Source: Ophioderma brevispina (taxonomy: Eukaryota; Echinodermata; Ophiuroidea; Amphilepidida; Ophiodermatidae). Taken from it: DNA of 64,000 nt. The stretch's first letter is position 1; each line of letters starts with the position of its first letter. The notes below the pieces were generated by a model. The model saw nothing but the letters and a program-made list of their open reading frames with translations, was not told the DNA's origin and ran no database searches. The translations under genes were made by a program, and so were the position numbers. Below, piece by piece: positions 55,979-64,000 of this stretch. Location: the NCBI GenBank assembly GCA_023653785.1, contig JAMKCH010078973.1, positions 1-64,000 of the forward strand. The letters are read 5' to 3'.

Positions 55979-57455
55979 GTTCTTCTTCTTCTTATCGTGT
56001 CTAAACACTGTGGTTCTCAAATATGATCCAGCCAGAGATGGGTACAACGTCTGGCTGCTTCACTGAATTCCGCAAGGTCCTTGTTTGTGCATTGTTGCTC
56101 CAGCAGTGGGCAGACCAAGAGGTGTTCCATTGTCTGTGGTGCTGTTCCACAACCACAGGTAGTATCCTGATCTGCTTCCAGATTGCCCCACTTCTGCAAG
56201 GAAACCTTAGATCGGCCAGTTCTGGTTCTCAATCTATTGAGGCATCGCCATTCAGCCCATGAGGAGTCAGCTCCAGGTTGGAGATGCTCACTAGGTTCAA
56301 TACCGATAGATGTTACTTGGTTGATGGCAAGTATTTCTTTCCACAAGGCGACTCTCTTTACCTCCTTAGAGACTGTTTCAAGAGGTTGGACTTTGCTTAA
56401 CACCTCTTATGTACACAAAGGCAGCATTTTATAATACCTGCCACATGTTTTGATCGAGATCTCGATCACTTGAGCACAGTAAGTGTTAAGAAACTCTCTC
56501 TAGACCTAAGACGGCCGGCAGCAGGCACCCGCCCAGACATAGGGTGCTTCACACCTGATACCCGGCAGCTACGCTCCCGCATGCTCGCTACGCCACGAAG
56601 GATGTCTGGTGGAGCAATTCCTGCTAGGATGTACAAGTCCTCCGCCGGTGCCGGACGGAGGCATCACGTGACAAGCCGGCAGGAGGCATCCAACGCCGGA
56701 TCAAGCCTCCCGGCATGGGCCGACCCCTCCCACACAGGGCAGGCACACTCCGCACACGAGCAGCACAGGGCAAGTGCCGTCGATCTTAGGGCAAGTGGGC
56801 GAGCACCCCACCCGGTGCCAGTGAGTTTGTTCAAGATGTTATTGCGTGAACATACCTCACTCCCCGCCCTCCCAATGTGGGTCCCACAAGAGAGAGCGCG
56901 GTCCAAGGTGACTCCCAGGTAGACAGGGTTATCACAGTGCTCCAGGGGAGTTCCAGACCAGGTAACTTTAAGCTGACGTTTGGCTCCACGGCTGCGCAGA
57001 CGGAAAGCACACACCCGTGTCCCAGACGGACCCGCACGCAGGCGGCCTTCCTCATAATAAGGAGTGAGCCCATCCAAAGCCTTGGAGAGTCTCTCTTCAA
57101 CAACTGTGAAGTCGGCATCCTGTGCGCTAATTCCAAGATCGTCTGCATAAATAAAACGACAGGCCCCCGCACTCCCAGGTTGGCCGTTGGTATATATGTT
57201 GAACAGGAGAGGTGCAAGCACACTCCACCGTGGTAGACCGCTCTTGAGCCCACGCCATCGGCTCCTCCTCGCTCCTAGCTGAACAAAGAACAGCCTGTTA
57301 GCCAGCAATTCACGGATAAGCTCAGTCAAGCGGATTGTCCTTGTTAATTTCCAGGATCTCATGGAGCAGGCGTCCGCGATCAACAGCGTCGCATGCCGCT
57401 GAGAGGTCGACGAACACAGCTCCGGCCACCATACCCCCTCGAAACCATCCTCAAC
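55979..57455 (-). pseudogene. Jockey-like LINE, 3' part, copy 3, A-to-G enriched
   Basis: The minus strand carries a 239-codon open frame (57383-56664) with the RT palm: GLPRWSVLAPLLFNIYT (family motif GLPQGSVLAPLLF), the catalytic FIYADDLGI, then VYLGVTLDR and LNKLTGT. After an 85-bp insertion (56401-56485) the C-terminal module follows: GCGTAPQTMEHLLVCPLLE and QQC at 56130-56210, ending in an (AAG)n-like tail near 55985. The 5' part (endonuclease, linker) is absent, as in most truncated insertions. From 56490 to 57455 this copy differs from the copies at 40460 and 45330 mainly by T-to-C on the + strand, unlike the unaffected 55990-56396. Frame breaks are fewer than in those copies. Not functional: the QG of motif 3 is RW. 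Confidence 0.88.
56401..56485. mobile_element. 85-bp TTAA-flanked insertion in the LINE
   Basis: TTAA at 56397-56400 and 56486-56489; removing the insert and one TTAA restores the LINE sequence seen at 45700-45725. It contains the perfect palindrome TGATCGAGATCTCGATCA (56451-56468). Ends CACCTC and (inward) CACTTA pair only weakly. Confidence 0.75.
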
Positions 57456-57532
57456 GTGACGTCATGAGAATGCCGAATTGTGAGGAGTGGACTTTTGGTG
57501 ATGGATATTTGTGGAGTGTAATAATCTTCGAT
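57456..57532. repeat. 77-bp segment at the LINE 5' junction
   Basis: GTGACGTCATGAGAATGCCG and the following 57 bases recur at 57885-57961 with one difference. Here it lies between the truncated LINE 5' end and the second copy of the 14-bp direct repeat. Confidence 0.9.
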
Positions 57533-57547
57533 CCTTATTTGGTGCAA

Positions 57548-57884
57548 TTTAATTTTATACTGTATTTTGGTTTTGAAAAATAAAAATGTGATATTATTTT
57601 ATGCCAAAAATTGTGAACACATACAATATTTTCCTCTTATTGGCCTATTTTATCACAAACGATTTAAGAGTCAGTAAATTTAATGGAAACCAAACTGTAG
57701 TCTTATTATTAACTTCTTATTTTCTGTTCTATAATATTCTACAATCCCAGACTTTGCGTTCTTTGTTTTTAGCCTAGTCAAAATGAAAATCCGTAATTGT
57801 CATTAGTATCGTTTAAGTATATGGTCGGAATGACTATAAGCTTGCTCTGGAAATTGTCCATAGCCTCATCTTCCAGCCAAATGG
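57548..57884. other. Non-genic stretch
   Basis: A/T-rich DNA between the two copies of the 77-bp repeat; no gene seen. Confidence 0.45.
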
Positions 57885-57961
57885 GTGACGTCATAAGAAT
57901 GCCGAATTGTGAGGAGTGGACTTTTGGTGATGGATATTTGTGGAGTGTAATAATCTTCGAT
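57885..57961. repeat. 77-bp segment, second copy
   Basis: Same sequence and orientation as 57456-57532, here embedded in ordinary-looking DNA, so probably the original. Confidence 0.9.
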
Positions 57962-60371
57962 AACTTACACATTGTATGTACGTTTTTTCTGTGTAGGCCC
58001 TAACTTTTTGTTTGTCTTACAACTTTTAAATATCTTTTACCCACTAAAATACCATACCCGCTATACCCCTAAGAAAGACGCTTGCTTCTATGGCTAGACA
58101 CACAAGAAAAAGAAAAAGCGATACTTCTAACACACCATACTGTAAGAAGATAATATACACACTTGTACCTGCAATGTTATACGAAAGCCACAGCGTTCCC
58201 ATTTGTGATAAACATGCTCCTGTAAAAAAGACAAGAGTTACAGATAAGCAACCCACGTGGATCAATGATGAGTATCTCAGCTGGCGCCGTGTGTCAAAGA
58301 TCTCGCTCAAAAGCTGAGAAAAGTGCTCAACAGATGATTGGGCTAAGCCAAGCGCCTTCGAATAGGCTCAATTATTTGGCTGATAAGCTTAAGGCGCAGG
58401 ATATGAATAGCAGAATTAGAGACTCTAAAATGATCCACGTGAGTTGTGGAAGAATCTTAAGACACTCTTACCTGGTAAAACTCAAAATACTATTTCTTCC
58501 CTGGAAACAGAGTCAGGTATTGTAACAAATGATACTGAAATAGCCAATGCTATTAACAACTTTTTTGCAACTGTTGGCCATAATTTGGCTAGTAAATTCC
58601 AAGGGTCTGATAATGAACATGCAAATGATATAACCACTGATGATATAAATCATAACAACAGTACTAGATTTCAATTTTCTACTGTTACAGAGTGTCAGGT
58701 ATTAAAACAGTTGAAGAAATTAGATGTCAATAAAGCAACAGGGCTTGGTAATATTAGTTCTCGTTTATTAAAGGCTGGGGCTGTGCCTCTTTCAACTCCT
58801 CTGACTCACATATTTAATCTTAGTTTAACAACTGGTATAGTTCCTTCAATTTTGGAAAATAAGCAGTTTACAACCATTGTACAAAGATGTCCTCGTACAT
58901 CAGTTGGTAATTATCGTTATCGTCCGATCATCTGTTATACAGTGGTGATGAAACTACTTGAACTGATTGTTCCCAATCAATTTCATGGAGTATCTTCCTG
59001 TAATATATGTTTTCAAGTGACAGTCAGCTTCAGACCAAAACAACTCAACTCCGACACCTTCTTGAGGTATCGACTACATCTTGAAAAATAATGGATGGCG
59101 TCATCTTGTCGGGGCCGTTTTCTCTGGACCTCAAGAAGGATTTTCAACTGTTGCCATCCATTCTTATTAATAAGTTGAAGAGTTTTGGAGTAATGGGTAT
59201 GGAGCTTGACTGGTTCAACTCTTATCTATCTAAACAGGAAGCAAATTACGAGAGTAGGTACCTCCACTTCAGATATGGCAAGTGTAAAAATTTTGGTGTA
59301 CCACAGTGTTCCTTCTGGGGCCCCCGTCTTATTCACATTGTACATAAATAGTCTAACCCCAACTAGTGTCTCACTGCAAAGTTAATTTGTAATGCAGATG
59401 ACACCGTCCGTGTTTTGCGCCGGTAATCAGTTACTGAATTGGGTGAAAAACTCACGCGACATGTGTCAATTGCAATGTGGATGGAAGACAGCATGCCTCA
59501 CCCTGAATACTACAAAAAAAACAAAGAGCCATGCTCTTTGGTTCATAATTATAAACTCAATAAGCTGCCCCTCTGAAATGTTTTTATCTATCCAGGGATA
59601 CAAACCTGTTGAAACAGTTGCCTTCTTTTAAATACCTTGGTTTTATATTGCGATCAAACTCTAGCATGGAACATTCATGTTGACCACATTACTAAATCTG
59701 TTTGGCAAAATATATTGTTGTGTTTTTACAGAATAAGCGAAACTTTTGTCCCAGGAAGGGGCCTAAATTCTCCATAATTCCCTCCTCTTCAAGAATTGAC
59801 TTACTGTGATATTGTTTGGGGAAACTGAAGTAAAAACTTTTGTGACAGAATTGAGCGCCTGCAAATAATATCAGCCAGGCCATACTCAGACTACCTATTC
59901 GAACCATGTCTGAGTGTCTTCGTACAAAAATGGGTTGGATTACTTTGGAAAACGTAGAATTTACCACATCTGATTTAGCTGTTTTTAATGTATGTCAGGT
60001 CAGGCCCCTGCTGCTATGTGCAATCATTTTACTCGGGTTGGGGACTCACACAAGATTAATACTTATCGTTCTAAGTTCATTTGGGAAAATCAGACCAATT
60101 AGGACATCGCTTGAATACGGGAGACGCACCTTTCAATACAGAGGGGCCATTGCGTGGAATCGACTCCCTGTTTGCAATTCTATCACCTTGCCATTCAACA
60201 TTGCCAGCATTAAAAAGAAAATCATTCGTATATGTAATTGTCATAAAACATCCATTATACTCTATTGGCCAGTTGGTTTGAAAATAAAATTTGGAATTTT
60301 GTGCTTGTTGCAGCTCAACATGTTTTTCTATTCTTAGTGTAATCTATAAAATGTATATAATTTATGTAATA

Positions 60372-60396
60372 TTTTTTTTTTTTTTTTTTTTTTTTT
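60372..60396. repeat. T-run inside the LINE 3' region
   Basis: About 25 T, followed by more T-rich sequence to 60422. Confidence 0.9.
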
Positions 60397-60909
60397 AATT
60401 TTTTAGGTTTTTTCTTTTTTTAATTTTCAATTGTTATGTGCATTTATCATTGAATATTACATACCTTCCTCGTCCCTTTACACTTTTGGACGGGGATTTG
60501 GCATTTTGCCATAGTGGTTCATGGAGGATTGGTCCTCCTCCTGCTTTTGTGTCTTCTTTTGGGGACATAAATGTCCCAGGCCTTAATATCAGCCCTTTAC
60601 CCATCCTTGAGGCTGGACCACAAGGAGGATGGTGGGCTGGATCTTTGGTGGTTTGTTGCCGGCAGGGTCGAATCGCTGTCTGGAGATGTGGGGAAATGTG
60701 AAATTGTATGACATTATTTTTAATCTCCAAGTAATCATCGGTCCTCAATTTTGATTTTTGATTATGAATCTGTGTTCGTGTTGGTGCAATGATTGGATTT
60801 TAAATTTAAAATTTCAAGGTTTTAAATTATATAATATGTTATCTGAATATGTTAATTTTAAGGTCCTGTTAAGTGAGGCATTATGCTTTTAAATTTTGGC
60901 TATGATAAT

Positions 60910-61530
60910 CGCGCCCACATCACATACTGTCGTATTTTACAAAACACGTGTTTCGAGAAAATCGCAATTCAAAATCTACCGCGACATTTCATGTCTATAC
61001 GGTAAACCGAAGCATAAAAGAAACATCTAGACTTTACTGTTTTGAAGAAAACATTTTAAAGTCCAATATTAACCATAAATACAACTTAAAACTGCAATTA
61101 TATTATCTTAATTAGGCTACAAAGTTATGTCTGTATGTGAAATCACAAATAATGTATATTGCAAAATACGACGCATATTACACCGTTGTTTTTCAATGTG
61201 CGTAAAATAGATCACTATGTGAAAAGCTTTTTTACGAAATAACGATGGAAATACGTCAAAATAGGTCTGTATGTGAAATCCTTTATTTTTAGGATCGGCA
61301 AAATAGAACGCTCTATCAAACACGTGTAAATGAATGGCGATTTTAAAATACGACAGTATGTGAAATTCGGATATGATGACAAAAATCTGTAATAATAAAC
61401 TAATTAATTAGGCATCCTCACATTTTGAAACTTTGTGGATGGCAAGAACTCGATGAACTAAGTAAAGTAGGCGGAATTTTTCGCAAAAACCTCAAAATGT
61501 GAAATACGACAGTATGTGATGCGGGCGACG
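60910..61530. mobile_element. MITE with CGYCGCCC TIR, copy 2, nested in LINE
   Basis: CGCGCCCACATCACATACTG at 60910 and (inward from 61530) CGTCGCCCGCATCACATACT match the ends of the element at 10700-11331, as do the internal TATGTGAAA repeats and ATCGATTT-like blocks. LINE-type sequence lies on both sides. Confidence 0.85.
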
Positions 61531-61774
61531 ATATGTTCCAGTTTGTTAATATACTAGTAGCTGTAATATTATTTGTATGCAATGTTAAATTTATTTTAAG
61601 TCTAATGAATTGATTGTAATATTATATACTGTATATTTAAATGTTGTTTTTACTTAAATTAAGTGTACTATATTTTTGTAACTTTGTGACTGGGCCATAT
61701 GGAAGAACAGAGGGATACTTAAATTTCCCTCTGAATATGGACACAGTATAAAGAAGAAATAAACAAACAAACAA

Positions 61775-62155
61775 GCGTATGAATATCAGTCAGATAAAAT
61801 AAACACGCGTCAGTGTCCATAAACGCAGCAAGCGCATGTGATTGACGCCCGCGCATTAGCGTTTCAAGCGGACGCTATTGGTCACACTTACCGTTGCGAT
61901 GTACGCGTCACCGTTTAACTTGACTTGTTTTTTAGAATTATGTTGCCGCTATTTTACAAAAAGTGCAATCTTTAGTTGCTCGTAAAACATTTTCCCCAAA
62001 GCCGATTTTGGCCGATTTTAGATATGAGATAGACAATTAAAAGCTGCATCCGACATTACCAAAATTGTCGACAGAGGAATTAATTCCAACTGATGGTCTT
62101 TTCATCGCTCTCACGACTGTACTATACCTCATTTGCATCGTTGGGACTTCTGTAT
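61775..62155 (-). repeat. Dispersed repeat, - copy (partner at 37290-37745)
   Basis: Reverse complement of the repeat at 37290-37745, including CATACAGAAGTCCCAACGAT, AATCGGCCAAAATCGGCTTT and GTTAAACGGTGACGCGTA. It begins directly at the tail of the LINE. Confidence 0.85.
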
Positions 62156-63797
62156 GAAACGTTTATCAGTCAAGTCTCAAGGACAATCTACTGTTGACAC
62201 ATGCATCTTCTTTTGCGTCTTTTTGTACAAACTTGCCAGATGTTTTACAATTGGTGGGTTAGTCAGGTTAGAGATTAAATTGAGTTCATATTTTAAATAA
62301 AACAAAATTCTACTCAGAAAACAGATACTCAAGTAAAAATTGCTCAACAAACAAATTGACTCAAAACATGTGCTACTTAGTTGAGCCAAAATTTGGCTCA
62401 AATCATAAACAATATTTTAGTCAACATGAGTACATTTCTACCTAACTGCTGAGTAAAAATGGAACCGCTTAACATTGGGGTAAATATTGAGTAAAGGTTG
62501 ACTCATTGGACACCGGTAGAGATGTAATCTTTTATTGAGTAATGTTTTACTCAATACATGGGTGGAGTGTTACGCAACATAACTTGAGAGGTATTTACGA
62601 CAGTTACTGTCATTAACTATTTTAATGCTGAGGTACATAACCATCTTTTATGTGATATGGTTTGTCATCTTAGTTTGTTTCCGTTATAACATTTTCCAAT
62701 TGAACAAGGATATTCAACATGGGGAAAAGATCCTACACAAGTGCACATAACAGACACGTGTGCGGTTTTTTCAAGAGGCTGTGTGTGTGTGTAACCCCAT
62801 TTACGTGTCGTCTTGGCACACAGCGCCGGCCATTGTTGAATCACGGTCAGAAAGTAATTTGAGCCACCGCGACCTTGGCAAATCTTCACGGCGCTAGGGA
62901 GTTAACCACATCATAATCGGCTGAGCGTGGGAAACTCCACGTACACACAGTGTCAGATAGCGTTGATTCGGATTTTTTGTACATTGCGGTAGACTGGATA
63001 TTGACGCACCAAATATTCCTAAATTGTCTAGTTAGGTGACTAGTTTATAATATAGATTTATTTTTGAAAAAAAGACGAAAAAAACGTGTAAAATACGATC
63101 CATACAAACATTTTTCTTATCAGCTGGCTCAGTTATCGATTGCTGCTGTCAAGTCATGCCACACTCCAGGCACTCAAAAACTAGTGAGCTAAGGGAGTTT
63201 TTTTTTGTGAGGACCCGTTTCTAACATCAGATCGACCACCTGATTCGTCGATTTCGCGATATCCAGGGTACAGCGAAACCGTTTTTTCATTCCTTGTTCA
63301 AGCCTTTAACACAGCGTTGGCTGCTGGGGAGTCCCATGACGTAGCGCATGTCTAAGAATAGCCGGCCAATTAGCGATGCGGATACGGAATCGGCGGCGCT
63401 GTGACCGAGCAGTACAGATGCTATGGGAGCGTAAATGATGTGGTGTGTGTGAGTTTGTGTGTGTGTGTGTCGGAGACGGCTATGTATTATAATGGATTTG
63501 GTGCCTGATCGAATTCTACAGACCGTGATCGATCACAAAAGTCAATCGATCTCCTGCTCAGTTCGAAAATCCTTATTATTTATCATCATCGATTTTTTAA
63601 ACTTAAGCTGTCAATTGATATTCTTGAAAAGGGTACAACTTCTCTCCCGCTAGCGGCTGTCAAGTGGCAAATTAGTTTGAATTACATCGAATCGCAGGCG
63701 CCTTTAAAGTTTGCAATGCCAGGAGAGGGAACTGGGTTTGCATGATGACGACTTATGAAGACGTGGAGCCGTAAGTGGCATCATTAGTAGGACTATA
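62156..63797. other. Non-genic stretch
   Basis: From 62330 to 62560 TTGAGTAAAA / TTTTACTCAA phrases recur loosely in both orientations. GT-rich run at 63441-63471. No gene recognised. Confidence 0.4.
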
Positions 63798-63956
63798 GGC
63801 TTAGTATTATCGACGAAACGGAACGGGCTCAGTGCACCCATTGGATTACACGCTTTATTCCGTGATCGTATATTTTACACTCTGACGGAATAAAGCGTGT
63901 AATCCAATGGGTGCACTGAGCCTGTTTCGTTTCGTTTTCGTCGAATATAATAAGCC
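63798..63956. mobile_element. Hairpin element with ~66-bp arms
   Basis: GGGCTCAGTGCACCCATTGG (63825) and the rest of the arm to CCGT at 63863 pair perfectly over 40 bases with 63885-63923; pairing continues, with small indels, through GACGAAACGGAAC against GTTTCG...CGTCGA to GGCTTA / TAAGCC. The loop is 21 bases. Such a near-perfect palindrome is typical of a recently inserted MITE. Confidence 0.88.
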
Positions 63957-64000
63957 CGGAATATATTTATTTTCAATGATGACTGTAAACACAGCTGTTT

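Larger units (their letters stand above)
58080..61773 (+). pseudogene. CR1/L2-like LINE, 5'-truncated, with nested element
   Basis: From 58180 the + strand reads CDKHAPVKK...QPTWIND, the end of the endonuclease/linker region of this LINE group. A 215-codon frame (58444-59091) gives NNFFATVGHNLASKF and LDVNKATGLGNISSRLLKAG, matching the family's NPNKA.G.D.(I/L)S...LK. Further on, LINKLKSFGVMGMELDWFNSYL, GVPQCSFWGP (family GVPQGS.LGP), CNADDTV at 59385 (the YADD box with Y replaced by N) and, near the end, GRRTFQYRGAIAWNRLP (60119-60170), a hallmark of CR1/L2-type C-termini. The 3' end at about 61670-61773 has GACTGGGCCATATGGAAGAA and a short (ATAAACAAACAA) tail. Frameshifts and stops inactivate it. 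A TIR element at 60910-61530 lies within its 3' untranslated part. Confidence 0.87.

Noticed and set aside
56470..57236. Plus-strand frames of 119-150 codons opposite the LINE
   Set aside because: Shadows of the minus-strand RT frame; they are long because T-to-C enrichment removes stop codons.
60438..60748. Overlapping 87- and 104-codon frames after the LINE RT
   Set aside because: They lie in the LINE 3' untranslated part on opposite strands with no similarity to known proteins.
1..64000. tRNA, rRNA or other structured RNA genes
   Set aside because: No stretch with A-box/B-box-like words in the right spacing or with rRNA similarity was noticed by eye. A covariance-model search would be needed to exclude them.

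Overview
The window is animal nuclear DNA, most likely from a marine invertebrate. It has no operons or bacterial-type genes. One intron-containing gene has GT-AG splice sites, and most of the rest is transposon-derived: LINE reverse transcriptases, a Tc1-like transposase, many elements with terminal inverted repeats (TIRs), foldback arrays and minisatellites. The foldback arrays built from 15-16 bp units resemble the TU elements described in sea urchins, so an echinoderm, hemichordate or other marine deuterostome is plausible; this is inference. There is no rRNA, tRNA or CRISPR array that I can support.

The one host gene recognised is a gamma-glutamyltransferase (GGT) on the + strand. Six exons are supported: 7826-7921 (less certain), 8441-8653, 14240-14447, about 20098-20285, 28071-28231 and 36060-36209. 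Together they encode a cytoplasmic tail, a single signal-anchor helix and roughly the first half of the enzyme, up to ILNILDG. The catalytic small subunit is not in the window. Exons 3 and 4 carry one- or two-base frame breaks. Because the splice phases otherwise agree, I read these as probable sequence errors rather than gene death.

Layout: 1-7800 holds repeats (foldback array 1510-2265, CTA/CTG microsatellite 2905-3590, ~290-bp tandem repeat 3790-4960, a TIR element at 5118-5474). 7826-36209 is the GGT locus; its introns contain nearly every kind of short DNA transposon seen here, including TTAA-flanked elements (9177-9967, 12450-12675, 36407-36739), a 31-bp-TIR element (10700-11331), a long inverted repeat (12840-14110), a TU-like foldback array (15698-16440), two elements ending CAGGGTGAG (16675-18822), a broken Tc1 transposase (24527-25370), a 51-bp minisatellite (27694-28036) and a tandem array of a ~1.19-kb unit (28747-31545). 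37-39 kb holds further TIR and foldback elements. 39147-48827 is a ~4.83-kb segment present twice in tandem and dense in indels, containing a jockey-like LINE on the - strand; the second copy extends to the LINE endonuclease at 49660. 50-55.7 kb holds G/C-homopolymer TIR elements and a ~60-bp satellite. 55979-57533 is a third copy of the same LINE, and 58080-61773 is a CR1/L2-like LINE carrying a nested TIR element.

The most unusual signal is the third LINE copy (56490-57455). Against the two other copies it has a dense run of T-to-C differences on the + strand, which is A-to-G on the LINE coding strand, giving Q/H to R, N/K/E/D to G/S and Y to C replacements even inside conserved reverse-transcriptase motifs. 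This is the pattern expected if an ADAR-edited transcript had been reverse transcribed. The insertion is flanked by a 14-bp direct repeat, and its 5' junction carries a 77-bp segment also found about 350 bp further along the chromosome.
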